64,000 nucleotides of DNA from Anthoceros angustus (GCA_010909165.1 VJWM01000144.1:554965-618964); one strand, 5' to 3'; positions 42,817 through 55,339 are shown, numbered from the stretch's first letter. Program-made: numbers and translations. Notes: generated from the sequence alone by a model not told the origin.

Positions 42817-44103
42817 GCCCACTATTTCCTCTATCCGCCTATCTCGTCGTCGGTGGGGTGGAGTATAGTTCTGCCCGGCGCTTGTGGCCCAATCCTAGTC
42901 CTATGGGTTGCGGCGCAATCGGATCATCCGTGAGGCGGGCCCCTCTCCCTTCGAGACCACCGTCGTTGAGCTACGGCGGCGGCGACAACCGTGGTAACCA
43001 CCAAGTCCTCCTCCCCTTCCTCTCTTGGCTCACTTGTGGGTCCCCGCTCTGTGGGACCACCAGGAGGTTGCTCCGCCTGAGCAGGCCGGTGGTGATTCCT
43101 CCTCTCCTCCTGAGTCCGGACCTCGGGGTCGGGCCTTGCTTCTAGAGTCCGGATCTCGGGGTCCTATCTCGACTCTGGAGTCAAGACCTCAGGGTCCGGT
43201 CTCGTCTCCGGAGTCCGGACCTCAGGGTCCGGACTCACGGGTCCTTGAACTTCCCCACCCGGGGTCCGCCTCGCCCATGGACCCCGCTGCTTGGGTCTTC
43301 TGGACTTCCTCTCTCCAACCCCTCGGGCCCTCCTCCCTTCCTTCCACTGGTGGGGTGCGGCTTACCTCATGCCTCGTGGTATCCCGGTGTCCACTCCTCC
43401 TCTGATCCCCTCCTCCCCGCTGCTCTCGTCTCCAAGCAGGCTCCCAAGGTCCTGGCCATTACTATCTCCGGCTTCATCTCTTCCCCTCCCTCGATCCATC
43501 CGGGTCCGTTAATTTCGGGGTGGCTCGGGACCTCCAGGCCTTGAGGAGCTCCAGCGTGGTAGTAAACAAAGTAAGATCGACTTGAATTGCCTCCTCCACA
43601 TGAGCCGGAGCACCGGTACTCCCTCCTCCAGAGGTGCTCCGGTAGTTAGGCGTCTTGGCCGGCTTTGGCGTCTCCGTCATAAGGCCATGGAGTCTGGCGG
43701 GTCTCTTGAGGCCGCCAAGGCTGCCTCAAAACTTCACCTGCGGCCTCTGCTGCTCCGTGTGCTCCTCCTCCCGTCTGTAGTTCGGCCACTTCAGCCATGG
43801 AGCGGCCCCTCACTTTCCGCAATCGGACCAGGCACTCCTCTCTCGAGCCCTCTCCACCATCCATCCTTGCGGAGGGCCACCATCTCCTTCCCAGTGCGGC
43901 GCCGCGCTCGTGGCTTCCTCGGATCCTTCTCCAACTCGGCGATGTCCATCTCTTTGGTTAGCTCGACTCTCCTCCCCTCCATGAGCTAGAGTCGCTCGAT
44001 CTCACCTCGTGGTCCATATATTCTCCTTGAGAATTCCATGTCGTTCCATGTCACAGGCTGTTTCTCACTGGATCTCCTCTGATCCTCCAGCTCGGTGCCC
44101 TCC
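42817..44103. repeat. 1.29-kb direct duplication, copy 1
   Basis: Starts at CCCACTATTTCCTCTATCCG and matches 44,104-45,400 end to end. Differences are mainly short indels. Rich in GGACCTC/GGTCCGG motifs. No intact gene. Confidence 0.85.
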
Positions 44104-45400
44104 GCCCACTATTTCCTCTATCCGCCTTCACGTCGCCGGGGTACTGGAGTGCCCATAGTTCTGCCCCAGCGCTTGTGGCCCAATCCCTAGTCCTAACAGT
44201 TGCGGCGCACCCAATCGGATCATCCGTGAGGCGGGGCCCCTCTCCCTTCCCGAGACCCTGTCAGGTTGAGCTACCGGCGGCGGCCTGACAACCGTGGTAA
44301 CCACCAAGTCCTCCTCCCCTTCCTCTCTTGGCTCACTTGTGGGTCCCCGCTCTGTGGGACCACCAGGAGGTTGCTCACGAGCAGCTTGGTGATTCCTCCT
44401 CCTCCCGAGTCCGGACCTCGGGGTCGGGCCTTGCTTCTAGAGTCCGGATCTCGGGTCCTATCTCGACTGAGTCAAGACCTCGAGGTCCGGTCTCGTCTCC
44501 AGTCCGGACCTCGTGGTCCGGACTCACGTCCTTGAACTTCCCACCCGGGGTCCGCCTCGCCCATCGGACCCCCGCCGGCTTGGGTCTTCTGGACTTCCTC
44601 TCTCCAACCCCTCAGGCCCTCCTCCTTCCTTCCCCTCGTGGTGGGGGCTTACCTCATGCCTCGTGGTATCCGCTGTCCGCCTCCCGATGATCCCCTCCCC
44701 GCCTGCCTCCAAACAGGCCCTAAGGTCCCAACATTTATCTCCGGCTTCATCTCTTCCTCCTCTCGATCCATCCGGGTCCGCACTTGGGGGTGGCTCAGGG
44801 ACCTCCAGGCCTTGAGGAGCTCAGCGTGGTAGTAGGCAAAGTCTCGAATCGACTTGTTGAATTGCCTCCTCCACATGAGCCCGAGCACTGGTACTCCCTC
44901 CTCCAGAGGTGCTCCAGTTACATGGCCGGCTCTGGCCGCCTCCGCAGGCCGCCAAGGAGTCCTGGGCGGAGTCTCTTGAGGCCGCCAAGGCTGCCTCAAA
45001 ACTTCCCGCAGGCCTCCGCTGCCGTGTGCTCCTCCTCCTCCTCCGCTGTAGTTCTGCCACCCATCGCCATGGAGCGACGTTCCCCTTCTGCTTTCCGCAA
45101 TCGGACCAGCACCCGCCTCTCTCAGAGCCCTCTCTCCACCATCCATCCTTGCCCGGAGGGCCACCATCTCCTTCCCAGCGGTCCGATTGCCCTACTGGCT
45201 TCCTCGGATCCTTCTCCAACTCGGCGATGTCCATCTCTTTAGTTCGCCGTCGACTCTCCTCCCCCCTCCAACAGAGCTAGAGTCGCTCGATCTCCTGCTC
45301 GTGGTCCATATATTCTCCCTTGGAGAATTCCATGTCGTTCCACCGTGTCCTGGAGCTGCAGCTCCTGGATCTCCTTGCGATCCTCCAGCTCCTGGCGCCG
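44104..45400. repeat. 1.29-kb direct duplication, copy 2
   Basis: Second copy of the preceding unit. On the minus strand the end of this copy encodes a Glu/Arg-rich coiled-coil stretch that continues to about 45,620 (AQLQGAEERRQELEDRKEIQ), probably the downstream part of the gag-like protein at 46.4-47.3 kb. Confidence 0.8.
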
Positions 45401-46359
45401 CTCCTCCGCTCCTTGCAACTGGGCCCAGAGATCCTCCATCTCCCGGGTGCTGTCCTCCCTTTCTTCTTCACGGCTGCGTGCCCTTTCTGCCTTGCTTTCG
45501 GCTTCGGGTTGGCCGGCTGCACGTTCCCTCCACGGTTTGTCCAGCCCGGTAGTGGTTGTCCGTCTTTTCTGCGGCACTTCGCACCCCTTCACCCAGCTTC
45601 CAGCTTGGTGTTGCTCCGTCATGTTGCTTCCGCCTCTTCTTGGGGTGCCTCATCCGATACGCAGGTCTTCCGCCTTTGCCCGTGCCTCTGCGCTTGCTTG
45701 TTGTTCACTGGTGAGGATCTGTCCGATCTGTTAGGCGGACCTCCGCCTGCGCTTCTCCTCCTCGATTCTTGCGGTCTTGACCTTCCTCTTGGCGCTTGGC
45801 GCCTCCTAACCACAGGTTCCACCATCCGCCTCCGGCCTCCACTTCACAGGTCTTCTCTGGTTCGCGAGACCCCAGGCTGGCATCCATAAGCGGCGCGAAT
45901 ACCACGCCCGAAGTTTCCTCTCTGGCAGTGGAAATCCCCATGAAGTCCGTCGCGGCCTCGGGTACCGCCCGGTCCATGGGACACGCCACCGTCGGCGCGG
46001 GACTAGGGACTCAGACCCCAGGACTCGGTCACAGGTGTTACAGTCTCTCACCTCCTTGGCCCTCTTGGTTCTCCTTCTCCGCGCCTCCTCTTGGGGCTCG
46101 GAGGTGGTGAGGGGGTCCTGGAGCTGGCCCTCTTACATCTCCCGGTTGGGGCAGGGGGCCAGGCTCGGGGTGGGGTTCTTGCCGGTGTCCTCCTCACTTG
46201 CAAGCGGATCCTCTCTGCTCTTCTTATGGCCTCCTCCGCTTCACGCCCATAATCCAGGGGTAAGAGGCAGGTGCAGTCTGAACGCTGCGTTGGTGGGGGC
46301 CGTCTTCCTTCTCTTTGCTTCCCGCCTAGTCCGTGAGTTGGTAACTAGGTCGTTGTGGG

Positions 46360-47268
46360 CTAGTGGTTTGTCAAGGCGTCATGCGCCAGCCTCCCTTCTG
46401 TGACCGCCTCCTCCTGCGTAGGGTGCTCCGGTGAAGGGACTAAAAGAAGGGAAGCAGGGATGTCCTCCCACACTTCCCGGGGTGGCGAGGGGGTCCGTTC
46501 CAGACGTATGGAGTCCGGAATCCCCTCCCACTCGTCCTCCTCCCGGACTCGCTTGGCCTGGGTGACCTTGCCTCCTGTGCCCCTCCCGCGCCGCCTCGGG
46601 GCACCGCTACCTGAGGAGCGCTCTTCCTTACCTCCCTCGGAGGTTCGGTGTGACATGGATAATGAGCAGCGACAACGGACGGGTAACTTCTCACTCCTCG
46701 CTTCGCCTCTGTTGATCTTGGCAAAGATGATTCTTCCCCAGTCGGCCCGTTTCCCTCTCTGTAGGGCGTGGAGGAACACCAGCAAGTTGTTACCAAGGTG
46801 GTCCACCTTGGTGAGCATGTTCCAGTGGACGATGATTTTCGCCACCGCCGCACCTCGTCGATGCGTCAGGAAAGCCAGCCATCCGTTGGAGGATCGCTGT
46901 GTTCGTGGCCTCAGGAGAGCCGCCCTTGCTGCGTCCACCTTCCCCTTTACCTTAAGGGGCTCCGGGACCACGCCTCCTACTTCCTCCGCTGGGCGGTTGT
47001 AAACCGCCCTCAGGATTTCCACCGTCCACCTCCTGGGGTCCTCCCTCAGGTTCTTGGAGCGGACCTCCTTGTTGGCCACCGCCAACATCTTCCCGGAGAT
47101 TCTCGGACTAGGCAACGCGTGAAAGTCCGGCACTGAAAATATCCAGTGCGCCTTCCACGCCTCCTCCGCCTCCGCCAACCAAGGTCCAACTGGGTAGCGC
47201 TTGGTGACGATGTTCCGTTCCACCAAGCGCCAAGGCTCCCACACCTCCGCCGCCTTCTTGGGCCCCAT
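46360..47268 (-). CDS. gag-like ORF of an unclassified plant retroelement
   Basis: 302 residues from an ATG at 47,268. The middle part (KIIVHWNMLTKVDHLGNNLL, then LHALQRGKRADWGRII) resembles the N-terminal domain of plant transposon/Athila-like ORF1 proteins, where a hydrophobic segment precedes (I/D)xGRII. The C-terminal third is Arg/Glu/Ser-rich (GAPRRRGRGTGGKVTQAKR). Further minus-strand fragments of the same element, including a coiled coil, continue to about 44.8 kb. No pol domain was found. Confidence in the identity is low. Confidence 0.4.
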   Translation of the reverse strand: MGPKKAAEVWEPWRLVERNIVTKRYPVGPWLAEAEEAWKAHWIFSVPDFHALPSPRISGKMLAVANKEVRSKNLREDPRRWTVEILRAVYNRPAEEVGGVVPEPLKVKGKVDAARAALLRPRTQRSSNGWLAFLTHRRGAAVAKIIVHWNMLTKVDHLGNNLLVFLHALQRGKRADWGRIIFAKINRGEARSEKLPVRCRCSLSMSHRTSEGGKEERSSGSGAPRRRGRGTGGKVTQAKRVREEDEWEGIPDSIRLERTPSPPREVWEDIPASLLLVPSPEHPTQEEAVTEGRLAHDALTNH

Positions 47269-47399
47269 TGCTGTGCTCCTCTTGATCTGCTGTTGGGGGT
47301 TGAGGCTCAGCGATTCTCCTTCCTCCTGTCGCTATGTTGATCGCTCCGGCCGCGAAGATGAGCCGCTAGTAAGGGCGCTCGGGCGCTTGAAGAGACAAC

Positions 47400-48160
47400 G
47401 CCAGAGAGCAGGGTGTTTGAGCGCAACAGACCGCGAAAACCGTCGCGAGGCCGCTTGGAAGAATCACCTTCGCCGGAGCTGGCCGAGTAAATCAAATGCG
47501 GAGAGCGTCCCTTCACGCCAGAATCGCCGAGGCTCCGCATGGCTTACTCTAGCCTTACGCCGCTGCCACGATCACAGACTACTCTTACCAGCCACGCCAA
47601 CGCGCAGATTTAGCCTTCTACCGGCACTGTACTCGGGCGTGAATACAACGCCATCAACCCTACCCTCGTCCGTCAGACATTCGTCCACCTCTCAAAGACC
47701 GGGCCCACGTGGCCCTCCTGCCAAAATACGATCCCCACTCCAAAGTTACTTTCCCTGGCGTACTTATCACGACTTACTCGAGTGCGGCGGACTCACCCAT
47801 GACCGCCGGTGCGGTCCGCGGATACTCGGCCCGGAGTGGGTCCGGGTCCCTGCCTACTCGGAGTGAGGTCGAGTCATCTCCAACCCGAGCGAGGTCCAAA
47901 GTTAGCCCATCCGGTGAGGTCCGGAGTCATCTTATTACCCATCCTGGCCTTATTTCCTGTCTTATTTCTCACTCCACACCCAAAAAACAAAAAAAACTAG
48001 CCCTTTACCTTCCTACGAGGGATAGTCTACGGTCCACAGCCATGCTGGCTAACAGCTCTGCTAACAGAAGATGTCTGCATATTCCAATACTCCCCCTCTA
48101 ATACGACATGTTAGCAGAATGGGCATCAATCCATATCAAAGTCTAGATCAAAGTCTTAAG
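47400..48160. other. repeat-derived spacer
   Basis: GC-rich with recurring GAGTCATC/GGTCCGGAGT phrases (47,850-47,930). No gene seen. Confidence 0.35.
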
Positions 48161-48326
48161 TGCGACATCTAGGCTCTCGGTCTTCGCTTAATCATGACGT
48201 CAAATCTCCTTAAGTGGGTGGCTCCCCCTCAGGTCGATGGCCAGGATAAAGAGGTGCACATGGAATGAGCGGCCACTTCTGTGCAGTGAGGTGCTTGCTC
48301 CCATGCTATCACCTCCCAAGTGCCGA

Positions 48327-48830
48327 CTACATAGGCCTCCGCCGAAGGAGGGCCGTGTGAAGGCTGGAATGGACAAGGTGGGGCCGGCGGACAACTTGGA
48401 AAGGGGGAGAAGTTAGTGATGTCATGGGGAGGAAGAGTAGAACCGAGAATAAAGAGCCTACCGGACGGAGGACAGGTGGCAATAAGGTGGTGATCGGACG
48501 GAGGATAGGTGGCAATAAGGTAGAGATCGAGGAATCGAAAAGGCTACACTGGTCCAGAGCAAATAAAAAAATGTAGCCGGACTCAAGAGCTTGACCAATA
48601 AATAGAATATTCCTGCTCAAGTGAGAAACGTAAAGCACGTGAGGGAAACCCGTTACCTCACCATTGGGTAGAACGATGGCCACTGTACCTGAGCCCTCGA
48701 TGGCACAATGGGAGTGGTCACTAAGATAAACGTAGCTTGTGACTGTGCTAGGTTGGAAGGAGAGGTACGAATCTCTGAGGCTCATCATGTGGTGGGTTGC
48801 ACTTGTATCCACAAACCAAATGCGCAAATT
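48327..48830 (-). pseudogene. Copia A protease fragment
   Basis: Minus strand: RIWFVDTSATHHMMSLRDSY, then LPNGEVTGFPHVLYVSHLSRN. This is the Copia retropepsin and linker region. The active-site triad D-S/T-G reads D-T-S, so it is mutated. It is cut upstream by the Copia B LTR at 48,847. Its gag probably lies at 60.6-61.7 kb. Confidence 0.78.
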
Positions 48831-48846
48831 AGAGCATCTGAGAAAC

Positions 48847-49040
48847 TGTTGGATAATATTAGTTAAGCTACATTGAATATACCTAGGGCACTCTTTGGTA
48901 AACCCTAAAAGCTAGTTAGTTATTACAACCGTTTTCACGGGACATGGATATATGTTCCTTGTACCCCTTTTTTGTTTTAAGACGATTGCTCTCAGTGCTG
49001 TGCGTGTTTCTGATTCTGCTGTGAACCTATAAACGGAACA
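48847..49040 (+). repeat. Copia B 5' LTR (copy 1)
   Basis: Starts TGTTGGATAATATTAG, ends GGAACA. It is followed at 49,041 by TGGTATCAGAACCCTG, a primer-binding site of the initiator tRNA-Met type used by many plant Copia elements. It matches 60,431-60,618. Confidence 0.82.
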
Positions 49041-49157
49041 TGGTATCAGAACCCTGTGGCTCGATTGTTTGATCTCTGCCATGAATCGGCAGTTTTCTCT
49101 CCAGCCCATCTAGTAATTACAATGGCAGTTTGCCATAACCCTAGTGACTAGATAAAA

Positions 49158-49366
49158 ATGCCTCGCAGGCAGGTCTACAGGCAACCCTGGACAGAGTTTG
49201 AGAAAGGGAAGTCACATCAAAACACAGAGCCTGATTTTGAGAAACTTTACTATAAGAAAGCAGCATCTGCTGCTGACATAGAGGAGAGAGCTCGGTTTCT
49301 TGGCGCGTCTCTTTATTCTCGAACATCCAAGCGGCGATCATCTAATTCACGAACAACGATTATTTA
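49158..49366 (+). CDS. small ORF downstream of Copia B LTR, function unknown
   Basis: 69 residues, with PDFEKLYYKKAASAADIEER and ARFLGASLYS. The duplicate at 50,466-50,927 shows that a longer frame once existed, ending in a heptad-like helical segment (LEKLRISDLMTMAKQESDIA, then SLKEQLARL), likely a coiled coil. I recognise no family. It lies between the LTR and the gag gene of Copia B, so it may be an extra ORF of that element. Confidence 0.4.
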
Positions 49367-49517
49367 AATCACGGGCTAGTACTTCACATCAGCAAAAGCC
49401 CAGACGTCCAGAGGCTTTCACACAACATCAGGCAATTCAATTTTGAACATTAAAAGCACAGTCTTGGAATATACATCAAGAATTGATACTCGAGATCGAG
49501 ACAAGAGCGATTAGAAG

Positions 49518-50850
49518 TTGCGTGCGACATCTAGGCTCCTGGTCTCGCTTAATCATGACGTCAAATCTCCTTAAGTGGGTGGCTCTCGTGCCTATGGATA
49601 AAGAGGTGCACATGGACGGCGAGCCGCGGCCACTTCACAGGCGGAGGTGCTTGCTCCCATGCTATCACCTCCCAAGTGCCGACTACATAGGCCTCCGCCG
49701 AAGGAGGGCCGTGTGAAGGCTGGAATGGACAAGGTGGGGCCGGCGGACAACTTGGAAAGGGGGAGAAGTTAGTGATGTCATGGGGAGGAAGAGTAGAACC
49801 GAGAATAAAGAGCCTACCGGACGGAGGACAGGTGGCAATAAGGTGGTGATCGGACGGAGGATAGGTGGCAATAAGGTAGAGATCGAGGAATCGAAAAGGC
49901 TACACCGTCGAGCAAATAAAAATGTAGCGGACTCAAGAGCTTGACCAATAAATAGAATATTCCTGCTCATGAGAAACGTAAAGCACGTGAGGAAACCCGT
50001 TACCTCACCATTGGGTAGAACGATACACTGCATCAGGCCTCGATGGCACAATGGGAGTGGTCACTAAGATAAACGTAGCCAGACTGGTAGGTTGGAAGGA
50101 GAGTCGAATCCGAGGCTCATCATGTGGTGGGTTGCACTTGTATCCACAAACCAAATCGCAAATTAGAGCATCCGAGAACTGGATAATATTAGTTAAGCTA
50201 CATTGAATATACCTAGGCACTCTTTGGTAAACCCTAAAAGCTAGTTAGTTATTACAACTGCTTTCACACATGGATATATGTTCCTTGTACCTTTTTTGTT
50301 TTAAGACGATTGCTCTCGGTCATATGGTTTTGATTCTGTGAACCTATAAGCGGAACATGGTATCGTAACCTGTGGCTCGATTGTTTGATCTGCCATGAAT
50401 CGCGCTTTCTCCAGCCCATCTAGTAATTACAATGGTTTGCCATAACCCTAGTGACTAGATAAAAATGCCTCGCAGTGTCACAGTGCAACCCCCGACAGTA
50501 GTTTGAGAAAGTCAAGTCACATCAAAACACAGAGCCTGATTTTGAGAAACTTTACTATAAGAAAGCAGCATCTGCTGCTGACATAGAGGAGAGAGCTCGG
50601 TTTCTTGGCGCGTCTCTTTATTCTCAGACATCTGCAGCAAACAACCGATCATCTAATTCAGATCCTGAACAACAGTTATTTAAATCACGGGCTAGTACTT
50701 CACATCAGCAAAAGCCCAGACGTCCAGAGGCTTTCACACAACATCAGGCAATTCAATTTTGAACATTAAAAGCACAGTCTTGGAATATACATCAAGAATT
50801 GATACCGTCCAGATCAGACAAGAGCAGTTAGAGAAGCTGCGTATTTCTGA
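49518..50850. repeat. 1.35-kb direct duplication, copy 2
   Basis: Second copy of 48,160-49,517, with many 1-10 bp gaps relative to the first. Contains a second protease fragment (minus, 49,683-50,170) and a second LTR (50,178-50,357) followed by TGGTATCGTAACC. Confidence 0.85.
50178..50357 (+). repeat. Copia B LTR, duplicated copy
   Basis: Same as 48,847-49,040 apart from small gaps; followed by a degraded primer-binding site (TGGTATCGTAACC). Confidence 0.75.
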
Positions 50851-50954
50851 CCTGATGACTATGGCGAAGCAGGAGAGTGACATTGCCAGTCTCAAGGAAC
50901 AGCTGGCTCGATTGTCAACACCTAATTGATCTGGCTTTTTAACTCGCAGGCATC

Positions 50955-51537
50955 ATGTCAGGCTCTACTAATCCTGACATAGGGTCAGATAGGTTGCAAG
51001 AGAAGGACCGTCTGAATCCAAATAACTTTGATGCTTGGAGTTTCAGGGTGCGCATCCTAGAGGAAAAGCTTCTTATGGAAGTCGTTGATGGGTCTGTACC
51101 GAAGAGGGTGACAGGCCAGCCATCTGGAACACATACACCAAACGGGGTGAATTATGTACCTTGGACAATGAAAGATGAGCTAGAATGGAAGTATAAGGAT
51201 GGAAGGCACGCACTACCATTCCTGGTTGCCTCTCTATGAAATGATACCTCATATAAGATTGACGCAGTCCTCAAACGAGGTCTGGTCATTGCAATTTGAA
51301 ACCTATGACTCAAAGGATATGGTAGCCGAGGAAGCTGCAACCCTGCAATCTAGGGCAGCAGTTCAACTGTTGCTCTCTCTTCCATCTAGCTATGAACACT
51401 TTAGCTCTAGCTTGCAGACATCAGCTGTAGTCATACCTGCCACAGCCACTACCCCTGCCTCATCAAACCTAACTGTCCAGAAAGTTGTAGGAGCGAGTCT
51501 TCAGCCATCCTTGCTCTGGACACTGTCAGATACTTGA
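50955..51537 (+). pseudogene. Copia B gag, broken
   Basis: Starts at the ATG at 50,955. It reads LNPNNFDAWSFRVRILEEKL and LEWKYKDGRHALPFLVASL, the UBN2-type Copia gag fold, then shifts frame near 51,240 and continues QLLLSLPSSYEHFSSSLQ. It is cut at 51,657 by insertion of Copia C. Confidence 0.75.
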
Positions 51538-51657
51538 AGTCAGTACGTGTGAGCAGCAGACCACACCACACCAAGAGTGGGAAAACAAGTAAGGCAGACT
51601 GCTCACCATAATAAGAGATAAAATTTCCGTCATGTCCTCCCCATCTCCACCAGTTCT

Positions 51658-51931
51658 TGATGAAATATGACCTATTTAGGGCACTCTTCACTAGGGCACA
51701 TAAGACTATTAATTAATTTAGTTCTTAGGGCTTTAGGTAGTTTATTTAGTAGTTAGTTGTTACAACCACCTAGAGGTTAGAACTACTTATGGTTACAACC
51801 ACCTTATGGTTATAACCACCTAGCCTATATAAAGGCTTTGTACTTTCTATTATAATCAATGCATACAACTCTTTTGTGCAAAGCTTTCTACTATCTGCTA
51901 TGTTTTGCTTTTTAAAGCATGATTCTCATCA
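51658..51931 (+). repeat. Copia C 5' LTR
   Basis: Contains TATATAAAGG (TATA box, about 51,835) and repeated ACAACCACCT/AACCACCTA motifs. Nearly identical to 59,493-59,764. Confidence 0.9.
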
Positions 51932-51944
51932 TGGTATCGAGCAT
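51932..51944 (+). other. Copia C primer-binding site
   Basis: TGGTATCGAGCAT directly abuts the LTR end, matching the initiator tRNA-Met 3' end complement apart from one missing base (TGGTATCAGAGC is usual). Confidence 0.65.
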
Positions 51945-52079
51945 TCTGCTCTCTATTTGCATTGGACAACTTGACATGCTGATCTACTCTTCTTCTTCAT
52001 CTTCTTCTTCATTTCTTTTTAGAAGATGTATAGATTCTTTAGATTGCATGTCATAGATTCTTTGTCATGTTTTGCTTCC

Positions 52080-53640
52080 TTAATCTTCAATAATGCACAC
52101 ATTGCATCCAATCCTTGCTTCAATGCGATGGACCCTTCAATCCTCGCAAGCAAGGCTATTGGAAGAAGATTAAGGCTGCAAGACAAGAGATAGAATATAG
52201 GAATGCAAAGATTAGAATTGCTAGGAAGTCTAGTAAGATAGTAGGAGATTCCATACTTATTGCTAACTTCATTGGCTCTATTCTAATCAAAGTAGAAGAT
52301 CAAGGGAGGCATAGAAATTGCTAGAAGAAACTTGCTTACTATCTTTAGTTTAAGTCAAGTGAAAGCAATTGAACTCGCTCTTGATCATATCCCAAATCTA
52401 CAAGCGGGTCCTCTTCCTCTCTCCAATGCGGGTTTACAACAACAAGCAAGAAACTTCGATTCGATAAAGACTCTCGCCAGAGAACCACGCCATCAACACA
52501 CCCTCGCGAACAAGCATAGAGGAGTTAGCAAGAGAAGTGCGTGATCTCAATAAGCGCCTCCTTGAGCATCTTGATCCAAACATCTTCTTCTTCATCACAA
52601 ACTTTCCCTTGCTTGTCATCCCGACAAACACGCCTGAAAAGGTTTCTTCTTGTTTTGCTCCTTGCATGATTTTCATGATGATGAGGAAATGCGAAGGCGC
52701 GCCTGACTCTCTAAGCATAGTGACCACCGCAATGGCTGGTTCCGGCGTGACGACGATCGAGAGAGAGAGAGAGAGGAAGGATCCACCCAAAGATGAAGTA
52801 CGACCTTCCGTGGTGAATCACAACTATGGTGATTTTAAGGAAAAGGAGATTCAATGGGCGGGCGTGGCGTTTGGCGCGATCGTGCACTTTTCCGCAATCG
52901 AGACCTATGGGACGTTGTAAGTGGGTCCACACCAAACCAATGGGGCTCAGAGCAAAGAAACAGGGCCGAGGATGAAAAAGCTCAAGACCTCGATCGTGGA
53001 CTAGCCCTTAATATGGTAAGACAATGCGTCAAGCAAAACTTCTAAGCAGATGTGGGATCACCTTGCTCATTATATTCTTCAAGAGATGTGATGAGTATGA
53101 TGACCGCGATGCAACTTCTTCAATCAAGATGAAGGAATCGACTCGTCGAACACCATATCAACACTTTCCAAAGCTAGATCTCAATATGAAGCGCCACCAA
53201 CACCTCCCTCCGAACTTGTTGCATTCCTTGTTCTCTTGATTTCCCTCCCACCCTCCTCTGGACCATTTCTCACCACCCGTAGTGGTTGACAAGCCCAAAA
53301 GAATTGGGCGGCTTGATGCGCACGACCTCGACATCAGTGTCGAACTCATCGGAGCCATGATTCAGGAGGAGTCCAGTCGACGCCATGAGCCCAAGTCCAG
53401 CCGACAGCAGGTGATGTATGCTGGAAGAGGCAGAGGAAGAGGACGCGGCAAAAGTTCTCCTTCCAATAGACCTGCTTATTCCACACCAAACAAATCTCAT
53501 GGCGAATCCAGCTCTTCCACACCTTCCAGGGGTAACAAAAAGAGTGGAATTATTTGTAATTGGTGCAGAATTCCTAATCACATGGAAAAGGACTGTAGAA
53601 AGAAGAAGAATGGGAACCTAGATCGAGGCCCTGCCGCTCA
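52080..53640 (+). pseudogene. Copia C gag
   Basis: Degenerate gag. The best preserved part is the C-terminal zinc knuckle CNWCRIPNHMEKDC (CX2CX4HX4C, about 53,560-53,600), preceded by an Arg/Gly-rich stretch (GRGRGRGRGKSS). Confidence 0.7.
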
Positions 53641-53990
53641 TGTTGCTTCAAGAAACACTCTTCATCAACAACACGTGTGCTCACTATTTGCCTTGCATCC
53701 TCTAAGCCGCCACCGCTTATTGGTACAGACGGTGGAGCAACATCACATATCTGCTACAACAAAGACTCCTTTGAGTCATACACCCCACGGGACATCCATT
53801 TGTTCTCACGGGCGATGATCACACCCTTCCCATAGCGGGCCTAGGTTCTATTGTACTCAGATGTGATTCAGGTCGACTCTTCATCTTCACCAAGTCCTCC
53901 ATGTTCCTGCCATGTGCAAAAACCTAGTGTCAGCCGCTAGTCTTTGCAAAGAACACAACATGTGTCCTTTTATATGCCGATAGTTGTTCC
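53641..53990 (+). pseudogene. Copia C protease region
   Basis: The active-site block reads GTDGGATSHICYNKDSF at about 53,720, so DSG has become DGG. The following linker is shifted into other frames. Confidence 0.65.
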
Positions 53991-54089
53991 TTTCCTACCT
54001 CACGAATAGAACACACGAAATATCTGGCATCTTAGAAGATGGACTCTATAGATTGTCAAAGTAGGAGCACACATTCGTCAATGTAGCCT

Positions 54090-54900
54090 CCCAACATTCT
54101 CACAACCAACACACACGATGCTCGGCATTGTAGATTAGGTCATCCTAATAGTCGGTTACTCCAAATGTCTAGAGACAACTGTAGAACACCTGTCTCTCCA
54201 AGGTTCACAACTTAGATTGGTGCGAAACTGTCCTCATCACACACAAAACCTTTCAAAATCCATCTCCTCAAAGGGCCAAGTCACCTTTGTAGATGACATT
54301 TTATCTTAGTGGTAGTAGACTTTACCGACGACTATTCCGTTTCGCCTCTCCTACATCCTCACACAAAAGAGTGAAACTTATCGGTTTTCAAGGATTACAT
54401 GGCATGGGCGTAAAGGCTTACGATCACAAACTCAAGACCTTACGTTCCGACAACGGTGGAGAGTTTACATCTCATAGATTTGCTGAATTTTGTCGAGTGA
54501 AGGCGTAGCTCAACAATTAAGTGTAGTATACACTCCTCGGCAAAATGGCGCGAAAATAAGAATCTCCGCCTCCAAGAGATTACAGTTGCTGTTAACACAA
54601 GCTAACTTATCCAAAGCTTATTGGGTGAGGCCCTCCTTACAACAACCTATCTCATGAATCGCCGACTTCCTCGGTTCAAGGTATGACTCCATATGAAGCA
54701 TTCACGGCAACAAGCCTTCCATAGATCACCTTCAATTTTTGGCTCTCCGCATATGTCTTTATCCCTAAAGTACAACGCAAGTTAGATCCAAAAGCTGCCA
54801 AATATCTATTTATTGGCTACAAGGCATCAAAGGTTACAAGCTATTTGAACCCACCACGGAAGCTTATATATGCCGAGTGTTACTTTTCATGAGTCTTACC
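54090..54900 (+). pseudogene. Copia C integrase region
   Basis: GAG-pre motif RLGHPNSRLLQMSRDN at about 54,130-54,180. The integrase core has LKTLRSDNGGEFTSHRF (second catalytic Asp) and YTPRQNGA. KLDPKAAKYLFIGY lies near the end. Many stops. Confidence 0.75.
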
Positions 54901-55339
54901 TCTTTTCCCCAGCGTGGGGCTGGTACATCCGGCCACGAGGGGCGTCTCTTAAGAGCCCTCGATACCTCCTCATTTGATGATACGATTATATCACTCAATT
55001 TCCAGTTCGCTCTCGTGTTCCGTAGTTGAACCTCTTGCGGGAGGAGGAGGAGTTAGCATCTATTCCACATGAAACACCACGGATGGCGACAACATTCAAG
55101 TCGAGGAGCCGAGACACTCTTATGAAGAGCATGATGACCCTCCTGAATGACATGGAGCACCATGATCCTATTGATGTTCTGCTCCATGGAAGATGCACGG
55201 AACCTACACAAAGGTACAACTTAAGAACCCGTCTGCAATCCGGACCCGCGGGAAGGAACCTCCTTTAGGATATCTAGCTGTTTTGATGATCCTCTTTCTG
55301 TCACTTTACTCACAAGTATACAAGGCAACCATAGATCCG

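Larger units (their letters stand above)
48160..49517. repeat. 1.35-kb direct duplication, copy 1 (Copia A and B parts)
   Basis: Begins at about GCGACATCTAGGCTC and contains the minus-strand Copia A protease, the Copia B LTR and the start of the Copia B internal region. The whole block recurs at 49,518-50,850. Confidence 0.85.
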
